Below, piece by piece: positions 5,805-12,182 of a DNA stretch of 12,196 bases. The stretch comes from Candidatus Curtissbacteria bacterium RIFCSPHIGHO2_01_FULL_41_11. GTDB taxonomy: Bacteria > Patescibacteriota > Microgenomatia > Curtissbacterales > GWA2-41-24. The notes under the pieces were generated by a model. It made no database searches. It was not told the origin of the DNA and worked only from the letters and a program-made list of their open reading frames with translations. How positions within the stretch are numbered: position 1 is the stretch's first letter; each line of letters starts with the position of its first letter. Both the position numbers and the translations under genes were made by a program. The stretch covers positions 1 to 12,196 of the forward strand of contig MFAZ01000006.1 of the NCBI GenBank assembly GCA_001776335.1, read 5' to 3'.

Positions 5805-7616
5805 ATGAGACGCAGCACGAGATCAATAATTATTATTTTCGTTATCTTCTATTTTATTGTCGGCACACTCACCCTGTTTTTTGCGAAGAACGCCATCACA
5901 GACGGTAAAAAGGCTACAGGCGCCATTAAACTTCAGGATCTGGACGCGACAAAAGCCTATTTAAAAGACACAAAAAACAGTCTCAAAAAAACCCAAATGG
6001 TTTTCTACACCGCAACACCTCTTAGAATTATTCCTCTTCTGGGCTGGTATGTAGCAGATATCCAAAGAGGTTTAACAGCGGCAGTAAACGGAGTAGATGC
6101 AGCGCTTACTCTTACAGACGCAGTCACTCCTTATGCGGACGTCCTTGGTCTTAAAGGTCAGGGTACATTTCTCGGGGGCACTGCCCAGGAGCGTATTGGC
6201 AAGGCAATAGAAACACTTTCAAAAGTCACTCCTCAGCTCGAAGAAGTAGGCGCAAGTCTTCACAAATCAAGAGTAGAAATGGACAAAATCCAGAGTTGGA
6301 GATACCCCAATATACTTCCGAAAAATCCTGGGCAAAAAATTGATACTGCCAAAAAAGGCTTCCAGGAAGTCGAATCTCTCGTAGTTGACACGAGACCTCT
6401 TCTGGAAGTTCTGCCTCAAGTCATGGGCGCAGACAGCGAGAAGAAATACCTAGTGCTTTTCCAAAACGACAAAGAACTTCGTGCAACCGGAGGCTTCATT
6501 ACAGCCTATGCCTTTTTCAGAGTGAATAGAGGGGTAATCGAAACAGAAGGGTCAAGTGACATCTATAATCTCGACAACACTCTTCTTAAAAAAGTTGCCG
6601 CCCCGGAACCTATCGTCAAATATCTTCCCGGTGTTAACCAGCTGAATCTCCGGGATTCCAATTTGCAGGCGGATTATCTCGCTTCCATGAGACAATTCGA
6701 ACAGCTTTACAACTCTACTCAGGACGGCAAAAAAATCGATGGAATTATTGCTCTTGACACTCAGTTTGTTCTGAAAATGCTTCAGGTTCTCGGTTCGGTG
6801 GAAGCCTACGGGTCTAAATTCACAACCGATAAAGTAGATTCCTGCGCCTGCCCGCAGATCATCTGGGAACTTGAAAGATACGCCGATCAGCCTGTTGCCT
6901 ACGAAAAAGGTGAAAGAAAAGGCATAATCGGGGTTTTAATGCAACAAATGATGGATAAAGCTTTCAATGCTCCCAAATCAACCTGGCCGCATCTGCTTGG
7001 AGCGGTCACCGATTCCCTCAGAGAAAAACACTTACTGCTGTATTTCCACGACTCAAATGCCCAGGCGGCCGCAGAAAGAATCAATTTCGCCGGGAGAGTC
7101 GCAAGTTACGACGGTGATTATCTTTATATTAATGAAACAAACTTTGCCGGTGCAAAATCAAACCTCTATGTTCAGGAAAAAGTTAAGCAAACGGTCAAAA
7201 AAGGCAAGGACGGAAACCTGGAAAAAGTATTAACCCTCGAATACAAATACCCCCACAAAATGGACGATTGTTCGCTGGAGCGAAAAGGCGGTCTCTGCCT
7301 GGCAGGAATCTACAGGGACTGGCTCAGAATTTACGTTCCCAAAGGTTCCAAAATTACAAAAACGTCAGGTCTTGAGCTTAAAGAATCTGAAGATCTGGAA
7401 AAAACCTTGTTTGACGGATTTTTTGAGCTTCGACCCGAAGGATCATTAAAAATCGAAATAAACTACACTGTACCGGTTAAAGCAGAGGGCACATATAAAC
7501 TTCTGATTCAAAAACAGCCCGGTGTCGAAGGTCACACCTACGAAATAGACGCTTTTGGGCACAAAGAGCGCGCTTTTCCTCTCACAACCGACAAAGAACT
7601 CATCGTCAAAATCTAG
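5805..7616 (+). CDS. DUF4012 membrane-anchored extracytoplasmic protein
   Basis: A 603-aa protein with a basic N-terminus and one membrane helix (about residues 7-27), the rest predicted outside the cytoplasm. Residues about 35-200 are helical linker. The DUF4012 core starts at YLVLFQNDKELRATGGFITA (from 215), the most diagnostic motif of the family. Paired cysteines occur at C347/C349 and in the DDCSLERKGGLC segment, followed by the conserved YRDWLRIYVPKGS around W506. Both pairs may form disulfides outside the cell. The function of the family is not established; it recurs beside sugar transferases and glycosyltransferases in CPR and actinobacteria. Here it begins 6 nt after the sugar transferase, so it is probably in one operon with it. 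A role in transferring or anchoring the finished glycan is inference only. Confidence 0.85.
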   Translation: MRRSTRSIIIIFVIFYFIVGTLTLFFAKNAITDGKKATGAIKLQDLDATKAYLKDTKNSLKKTQMVFYTATPLRIIPLLGWYVADIQRGLTAAVNGVDAALTLTDAVTPYADVLGLKGQGTFLGGTAQERIGKAIETLSKVTPQLEEVGASLHKSRVEMDKIQSWRYPNILPKNPGQKIDTAKKGFQEVESLVVDTRPLLEVLPQVMGADSEKKYLVLFQNDKELRATGGFITAYAFFRVNRGVIETEGSSDIYNLDNTLLKKVAAPEPIVKYLPGVNQLNLRDSNLQADYLASMRQFEQLYNSTQDGKKIDGIIALDTQFVLKMLQVLGSVEAYGSKFTTDKVDSCACPQIIWELERYADQPVAYEKGERKGIIGVLMQQMMDKAFNAPKSTWPHLLGAVTDSLREKHLLLYFHDSNAQAAAERINFAGRVASYDGDYLYINETNFAGAKSNLYVQEKVKQTVKKGKDGNLEKVLTLEYKYPHKMDDCSLERKGGLCLAGIYRDWLRIYVPKGSKITKTSGLELKESEDLEKTLFDGFFELRPEGSLKIEINYTVPVKAEGTYKLLIQKQPGVEGHTYEIDAFGHKERAFPLTTDKELIVKI

Positions 7617-7652
7617 TGAAACAGAAAAACCGTGCTTGGCACCCTAGAGTAT

Positions 7653-7681
7653 CTGACTTCCCATACTTAATACTATATACT
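7653..7681 (+). promoter_or_regulatory. Promoter of recO, leaderless start
   Basis: CTGACT (7653-7658), a 17-bp spacer and TATACT (7676-7681) fit the sigma70 pattern. The -10 box ends 6 nt before ATG 7688, so the transcript should begin at the start codon. The RecO N-terminus is well conserved, which fixes that start independently. Confidence 0.55.
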
Positions 7682-7690
7682 TAATATATG
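7663..7690. repeat. Heptanucleotide tandem repeat, ATACTTA type, x4
   Basis: Consecutive heptamers ATACTTA, ATACTAT, ATACTTA and ATATATG run directly into the recO start codon. Units 1 and 3 are identical; the other two are degenerate. The recO -10 box is built from units 2 and 3. Confidence 0.6.
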
Positions 7691-8320
7691 TACCTCCGAA
7701 CCGAGGGAGTGATTCTTAAACGCCGCAATTTTGGCGAAGCCGATAGAATCCTTACAATCTACACCAAAGACTCTGGTAAAATCACCGCACTTGCCAAAGG
7801 AGTAAGGCGACCCAAAAGCAAAAAAGCCGGCCATCTGGAAATTGGTTCCTGGTGCAAAATATTTACCGTCCGTGGCAAAAATATGGACCTTTTAACAGAG
7901 GTAGAACTCAAACACGCTTTTGGAATCAAGGATTTTACCGAGGAGAGAGCCAATAAAATCTATCATTTTTTAGAGCTTGTCGACGCACTTACTGCAGAAC
8001 ATCAAAAAAATCCTGGAGTCTTCAACTTGCTAATAAGTTTCCTAAAAAAAATCAACAACGAGAATAACTTTGATTTGGTCTCAAGTGTTTTTAAAATCAA
8101 ACTTTTATCTAACCTCGGATTCTTTGCTGCTTCCACACTTTCCGATTCCCAGGCAAAATGGGTTATCCAAATTTTAGAAGAAGAAGATTTTGAAACAGCC
8201 AAAAGTCAGATACGCTTATCAGAACAAGGATATTTGAAACTTCTATCTTTTCTTGATAGCATGGTGGAAAGCCTTACTGAAAGAAAATTAACGACAGTAA
8301 GGTTTTTAAATGGACAATAA
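7688..8320 (+). CDS. recO: DNA repair protein RecO, short form
   Basis: RecO is the mediator that loads RecA onto single-stranded DNA and anneals strands in the RecFOR pathway. The N-terminal OB fold is clear: MYLRTEGVILKRRNFGEADRILTIYT, then GKITALAKGVRRPKSKKAG, a typical RecO opening with its basic DNA-binding face. The C-terminal helical part (about 85-210) includes the FELxxL-like FLELVDAL and the KLLSNLGF segment. At 210 aa it is shorter than the usual 240-250. The Cys4 zinc finger found in many RecO proteins is absent: only one cysteine (SWCKIF) is present in the whole protein. E. coli RecO also lacks the finger, so loss need not abolish function. Its end overlaps the next gene by 11 nt. 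Confidence 0.87.
   Translation: MYLRTEGVILKRRNFGEADRILTIYTKDSGKITALAKGVRRPKSKKAGHLEIGSWCKIFTVRGKNMDLLTEVELKHAFGIKDFTEERANKIYHFLELVDALTAEHQKNPGVFNLLISFLKKINNENNFDLVSSVFKIKLLSNLGFFAASTLSDSQAKWVIQILEEEDFETAKSQIRLSEQGYLKLLSFLDSMVESLTERKLTTVRFLNGQ
8299..8302 (+). promoter_or_regulatory. Shine-Dalgarno-like AAGG inside recO
   Basis: AAGG (8299-8302) lies 7 nt before ATG 8310, within the end of recO. It is one of the few well-spaced ribosome-binding candidates here, and it serves the only clearly internal, overlapping gene. This fits translational coupling in a recO operon. Confidence 0.4.
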
Positions 8321-9191
8321 TCAAATAACCTTGACAGGCGCCAATAAAAAGAAATATATAATTGCAGCCATAAGCTTAGTCGTAATTTTAGCTGCGGTAT
8401 ACTTCCTCTTTATATTCACCAAAGGAGCAAAAAGCATCAAGCCTCAAGATTCATCAGGAGAAGTTAAATCCTTAAGCGATGTAGAAATTGGCAAAAGACC
8501 TTTTGTCACTCTCACTCCGGCCTCAGAAGGCGCGGAGATCATAATCTCAATAGAAAACATGTCTTATTGGGACGGTATAACTTACGATTTGACCTATGAC
8601 ACCGAAAGATCAGGGATCAGCGGCACAATTAACCAAGGTGTTATAGGCAGCGATGTAAACACCAAAGACCCCATATACAAAAAAGCGCTGCTTTTAGGAA
8701 CAGCCTCCCGCGGCGTCAGAAATGCGGACAATACTCCAGATCATATTGTCACAAACGGCAAACTTAATATGACCCTCACAAAAGACGAGATCGAATACAA
8801 CTCAGAAACCCCCTGGCTTATTGATTATGTTGGCTCAAAAAGCAAAAGCTTTAAGGACGCTTCAGGGAATTTCCAGTTCCAGGTACCTTTATTTGGGAAG
8901 GATTATTGGGTGATTGTAGCAGACACAGTCGGTGTACCCCCCGACACCAAAGATTTTGACACCAAAAAGACAATTTCTCCTCTTTATGGTGTTTTCGCTG
9001 TCACACCGGATTTTCCAAAACCGGCCAATATTTCTATAAAAGTTGACAAAGATGCATCAAATTCGGCTCTCTGGACCTATTCTCACGCCGACGGAAAGTG
9101 GCAAAAGCAGGATAGCAAATACGATTCTGCGGCAAAAACCGTGACAGCCGCTGTTTCCAATTTCGCCACATTTGTTGTAGTCGGTCAGTAA
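8310..9191 (+). CDS. Exported, N-terminally membrane-anchored protein of unknown function
   Basis: A 293-aa protein with a polar start, basic KKK (13-15) and a single hydrophobic helix (about 16-37), then an extracytoplasmic domain of about 250 residues. I recognise no enzyme family. The outer domain is beta-rich. Its C-terminus (ANISIKVDKDASNSALWTY, then DGKWQKQ, then AAKTVTAAVSNFATFVVVGQ) matches the generic beta-sandwich tail of many secreted proteins, where a strand with xWxx is followed by a tVTAxVxxFsTFxVxG ending. No lipobox cysteine or sortase motif is present, and the protein has no cysteine at all. ATG 8310 overlaps recO by 11 nt and has an AAGG 7 nt upstream. Co-transcription with recO is likely, but a functional link is not implied. 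Confidence 0.75.
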   Translation: MDNNQITLTGANKKKYIIAAISLVVILAAVYFLFIFTKGAKSIKPQDSSGEVKSLSDVEIGKRPFVTLTPASEGAEIIISIENMSYWDGITYDLTYDTERSGISGTINQGVIGSDVNTKDPIYKKALLLGTASRGVRNADNTPDHIVTNGKLNMTLTKDEIEYNSETPWLIDYVGSKSKSFKDASGNFQFQVPLFGKDYWVIVADTVGVPPDTKDFDTKKTISPLYGVFAVTPDFPKPANISIKVDKDASNSALWTYSHADGKWQKQDSKYDSAAKTVTAAVSNFATFVVVGQ

Positions 9192-9204
9192 TTCCCCGTA
9201 TAAT
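9175..9204 (+). promoter_or_regulatory. Promoter of glyQS, leaderless start
   Basis: TATAAT (9199-9204) is a perfect -10 box ending 9 nt before ATG 9214. TTGTAG (9175-9180), with an 18-bp spacer, is a weak -35 inside the end of the upstream gene. No Shine-Dalgarno sequence precedes the ATG. Confidence 0.5.
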
Positions 9205-9213
9205 AATCACGAA

Positions 9214-10539
9214 ATGGTCAGTTTAGACAAAATAGTCTCCTTTTGTAAACGTCGTGGATACATCTTTCCGGGCTCGGAAATCTACGGTGGCCTTGGTGGA
9301 ACCTGGGATTATGGTCCGCTTGGAGTTGCCTTGAAAAATAACATCAAACATGCCTTCTGGCACAGAATGGTCAACACTCGCCAGGACGTTGTGGGAATTG
9401 ATGCCGCAATTCTTATGAACCCAAAAGTCTGGGAAGCCTCCGGCCACGTGCAAGCCTTTACCGATCCTCTTGTCGAGTGCAAAATCTGTCATCAACGTTT
9501 TCGTGCCGATCAACCAGATGAAATAAAAGATCACGAATCAACTCACAAAGGTCGAAATCCGCCAGCTGGCGGAGACTGGACTGAACCCAAAAAATTTAAC
9601 CTCCTAGTAGAAGCTAAACTCGGTGTCGTCGAGGATGCCAAACAAAAAGTCTATCTGCGAGGTGAAATCACCCAGGGCGTCCACGTTAACTTTAAAAATA
9701 TACTTGATTCAACCCGCATGCAAATTCCTTTTGGCGTCGGCCAAATCGGCAAGGCTTTCAGGAATGAAATTACACCCGGCAATTTTACGTTTCGCTCAAG
9801 AGAATTCGAACAGATGGAACTTCAGTTTTACACGGAACCCGCAAAGAAAGAAGCAGATAAATGGTATGAGTATTGGAAAAATGAGAGGATGAACTGGTAT
9901 TTAACTCTGGGCATGACCAAAAGTAAATTGCGCTTCAGGCAGCACGAGGAGGGTGAACGCGCTCATTATGCCATAGATGCCTGGGATATTGAATATGACT
10001 CGCCGTTCGGGTGGAAAGAATTCGAGGGGATCCATAATAGGGGAGACTGGGACCTGTCCCAGCATCAAAAACACTCCGGTGTCGATATGTCTTACTTTGA
10101 CCAAAAAACAGGCAAAAAATATATACCCTATATTATTGAAACTTCAGGAGGAGTTGACAGGGCGGCCCTTTTCTTTCTAATCGACGCATACAGCGAAGAC
10201 AACGGGCGGGTAGTATTAAAACTTAGCCCCGAACTCGCTCCTTATAAAGTTGCCGTATTTCCTCTTCTTGCCAACAAACCGGATCTTGTCAAGAAAGCGC
10301 GGGAAGTTTACAGTCAACTGTCTACCGTCCACAGTCTACTGCCTGTAGACTGGGATGATCGTGGCAACATTGGCAAGCGCTACTTTGCCCAGGACGAAAT
10401 CGGCACGCCTTACTGCATCACCATCGACTTCGATACGCTAAAAGACGATACAGTTACCATCCGCGACCGCGACACCACAAAGCAACAAAGAGTAAAAATC
10501 TCAAAACTTGCCGAAACTTTATCAAAAAAGCTACCTTAG
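9214..10539 (+). CDS. glyQS: Glycyl-tRNA synthetase, alpha2 type
   Basis: Class II enzyme that charges tRNA-Gly; this is the dimeric single-chain type. The N-terminus RRGYIFPGSEIYGGLGGTWDYGPLG (14-38) is diagnostic. Motif 2 is FRNEITPGNFTFRSREFEQME (182-202) and motif 3 is IETSGGVDRAALFF (308-321), where most relatives have EPSxGxDR. The anticodon-binding domain begins about 340 (LAPYKVAVFP) and ends with DEIGTPYCITIDFD and VTIRDRDTTKQQRV. In the catalytic-domain insertion, C89 and C92 are present, but the usual later CPxCG pair is replaced by a sequence encoded by a perfect DNA palindrome; H107 and H111 might serve instead. A heptamer array encodes residues 366-379. Length (441 aa) is close to the family's. 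The start is fixed by the conserved N-terminus. Confidence 0.93.
   Translation: MVSLDKIVSFCKRRGYIFPGSEIYGGLGGTWDYGPLGVALKNNIKHAFWHRMVNTRQDVVGIDAAILMNPKVWEASGHVQAFTDPLVECKICHQRFRADQPDEIKDHESTHKGRNPPAGGDWTEPKKFNLLVEAKLGVVEDAKQKVYLRGEITQGVHVNFKNILDSTRMQIPFGVGQIGKAFRNEITPGNFTFRSREFEQMELQFYTEPAKKEADKWYEYWKNERMNWYLTLGMTKSKLRFRQHEEGERAHYAIDAWDIEYDSPFGWKEFEGIHNRGDWDLSQHQKHSGVDMSYFDQKTGKKYIPYIIETSGGVDRAALFFLIDAYSEDNGRVVLKLSPELAPYKVAVFPLLANKPDLVKKAREVYSQLSTVHSLLPVDWDDRGNIGKRYFAQDEIGTPYCITIDFDTLKDDTVTIRDRDTTKQQRVKISKLAETLSKKLP
9558..9573. repeat. Perfect 16-bp palindrome inside glyQS
   Basis: TCCGCCAGCTGGCGGA reads the same on both strands. It encodes the PPAGG of the NPPAGGD loop, where the second half of the zinc-binding insertion of GlyRS normally lies. 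It is strikingly GC-rich compared with its surroundings. From memory, similar CCGCCAGCTGGCGG palindromes recur in some CPR genomes, but only one copy is present here. Confidence 0.75.
10310..10352. repeat. In-frame heptanucleotide array with an 8-bp hairpin in glyQS
   Basis: Five consecutive units fit ACNGTCN: ACAGTCA, ACTGTCT, ACCGTCC, ACAGTCT and ACTGCCT (one deviation in the last). The array ends in a perfect hairpin, CAGTCTAC (10332-10339) with GTAGACTG (10345-10352). The array encodes about residues 366-379 of GlyRS, a loop before the conserved DDRGNIGKRY segment, and keeps the frame because three heptamers make 21 nt. Confidence 0.7.
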
Positions 10540-10570
10540 ATCTCCGAGTCTCGCTCCTTGGATAAATTTG

Positions 10571-10579
10571 TGTTAAAAT
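10571..10579 (+). promoter_or_regulatory. Possible extended -10 promoter for purF
   Basis: TGTTAAAAT (10571-10579) fits TGnTAnAAT, with no convincing -35 box. It would start transcription near 10586, just ahead of the terminator-like hairpin, giving a leader of roughly 37 nt to GTG 10623. Confidence 0.35.
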
Positions 10580-10589
10580 CAGAAGTGTT

Positions 10590-10621
10590 AAGAGGACCAG
10601 TCAGCTCCTCTTTTTGTTTTT
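10590..10621 (+). terminator. Intrinsic terminator between glyQS and purF (possible attenuator)
   Basis: AAGAGGA (10590-10596) and TCCTCTT (10606-10612) form a 7-bp stem with a 9-nt loop, followed by TTTTTGTTTTT. This is the clearest rho-independent terminator in the window. It lies 50 nt after the glyQS stop and ends one base before the purF start candidate GTG 10623. If purF is transcribed from 10571-10579, the hairpin is in its leader and could attenuate it. Confidence 0.65.
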
Positions 10622-10622
10622 G

Positions 10623-12182
10623 GTGACAGATTATACAGTACTTCCGGACAAACCATACGACCACTGCGGTCTAGCAGGCTCTCTGGCAGGCCCAGAGACC
10701 AATGTTTCAAACGTAGTTGTCGAAATGGGCAAAGCTCTTCAGCACCGTGGCCAAAACGGTGGCGGTCTTGCAGTCAAACCCCTGGGTAAAACCATGAAGG
10801 TCTACAAAGAAGCCAGAGCATTCAACGAAGTTTTCCATTCAACAGACGTAATCGAAGATAATTCACTGCGGGGTGAAATCGCCGTTGCACATCTCAGATA
10901 TCCCACAGAAGGTAAATTCAGAAGAAACTGCGATTGTGGCCCTTTTTACGCTTCGTACAAGGGTTGGGGTCTGGCCCTTGCTCACAACGGAAGCATAGTC
11001 GATCTCAAAAAGCACAACGATAAATTGAATAAGTTCGGCATCAAACTGGAATCCGATTCGGATTCCGAAATCATTGCATGGCTTATCGTAACTTCACCAG
11101 GCGCAAACTGGCGCCAAAAAATCGCAAATGCCCTAAAAGATGTCAAAGGTGCGTACTCGCTTGTAATTGTTACGGAAGACGACAAGCTTATGGCGCTACG
11201 CGACCCCTGGGGAGTAAGACCACTGGTTTGGAGTCAGGATAACGGCCATGTGTTTGTTGCATCCGAAACCTGTGCGCTGGACAGAATCGATATCCACCAT
11301 AGCCAAAAAATTGAACCTGGCCAACTTTTAATAGCTGACAAATCAGGTGTTTCAATCTCCAAATTCCAGGATACCCAAAAAGCAAGTTTCTGCGTATTCG
11401 AAAAGCTTTATTTCTCTCACGAAACATCCCTTTGGGACGGGCCGGTCGGTGAAAATCGGGAAAGTCTCGGAGAACAACTGGGAGCCGAAGAAATAAGAAG
11501 AGTAGACGAGGGCAAGATAGACAAAAAAGTTCTGGAGGGGATAGATTACGTTGTATCTGTTCCGGACACGGCAGTTCCCGGGGCTTATGCATTTTATGAA
11601 AAACTTCGAAACAAATTTCCCGGACTTAAACTAAGATACAAAAGAGGGCTTGTTAAAGAAAGGTACGACTATGCCAAGCGTACTTTTATAGAAGACGACC
11701 CGTATCTGCGCCAAAAAGATATTGAAAAGAAATTCTTTATCGCGCCAAGCTTGATTGGTAAATCTATTTATCTTGTTGACGACACAGCTGTTCGTCTCAA
11801 TACTTTCAGTATACTAGTTGCCCATTTACTTAGAGTTGGAGTAAAGAACATTCACTGCCGCTTTCTTGCCCCGCGCTTTGTGAATCCATGCTTTTTGGGC
11901 GTTAATATTGGTTCACGAACAGAACTTGGAGCTGTCAAAAAAGATAAGGAGGGTAAATTCCAGGTCTTGACTGAAGAAGAAATTAAGCGCAAGCTTAAAG
12001 TAGATAGCCTGCATTATCTATCAATTAGTGGCATGGCAAAATCTCTTGGCATGACCTTAGATGAGATGCGAGTTACACATTGCACGGGCTGTCTTGATTA
12101 CAATAATCCATTTGACATGAGGCCATACGATCCTGAATACCCGCAAACCCCATACGCGACATTTAACCCGATAAAAGCATGA
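10623..12182 (+). CDS. purF: Amidophosphoribosyltransferase, divergent PurF
   Basis: First committed enzyme of purine synthesis: PRPP plus glutamine gives phosphoribosylamine. The glutaminase half is intact: catalytic C15 (DHCGLAG), HRGQNGGG, AHLRYPTEG, AHNGSI, SDSDSE and RDPWGVRPL. C15 follows a 14-residue propeptide, as in the self-processed B. subtilis type. The four Fe-S cysteines of that type are present (C257, C423, C487, C490). In the PRPP half, LVKERYDYAKRTFI matches the flexible loop, but the PRPP motif reads VDDTAVRLNT (385-394) where relatives have VDDSIVRGTT. I chose GTG 10623; TTG 10620 and TTG 10614 are in frame, but the latter lies in a terminator U-tract. Length is 519 aa. The stop overlaps the next start (ATGA). 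A changed substrate or an inactive transferase half is possible. Confidence 0.85.
   Translation: MTDYTVLPDKPYDHCGLAGSLAGPETNVSNVVVEMGKALQHRGQNGGGLAVKPLGKTMKVYKEARAFNEVFHSTDVIEDNSLRGEIAVAHLRYPTEGKFRRNCDCGPFYASYKGWGLALAHNGSIVDLKKHNDKLNKFGIKLESDSDSEIIAWLIVTSPGANWRQKIANALKDVKGAYSLVIVTEDDKLMALRDPWGVRPLVWSQDNGHVFVASETCALDRIDIHHSQKIEPGQLLIADKSGVSISKFQDTQKASFCVFEKLYFSHETSLWDGPVGENRESLGEQLGAEEIRRVDEGKIDKKVLEGIDYVVSVPDTAVPGAYAFYEKLRNKFPGLKLRYKRGLVKERYDYAKRTFIEDDPYLRQKDIEKKFFIAPSLIGKSIYLVDDTAVRLNTFSILVAHLLRVGVKNIHCRFLAPRFVNPCFLGVNIGSRTELGAVKKDKEGKFQVLTEEEIKRKLKVDSLHYLSISGMAKSLGMTLDEMRVTHCTGCLDYNNPFDMRPYDPEYPQTPYATFNPIKA

Noticed and set aside
7066..7073. GCGGCCGC palindrome in the DUF4012 gene
   Set aside because: Encodes an ordinary Ala-rich stretch (AQAAAE) and has no extended symmetry; likely chance.
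10614..10622. TTG 10614 or TTG 10620 as the purF start
   Set aside because: 10614 is in the U-tract of the terminator. GTG 10623 gives a 14-residue propeptide, close to that of B. subtilis PurF. TTG 10620 cannot be fully excluded.
11188..11592. 134-codon open frame on the minus strand
   Set aside because: It is fully inside purF, whose frame carries conserved family motifs; the antisense protein shows no recognisable features.
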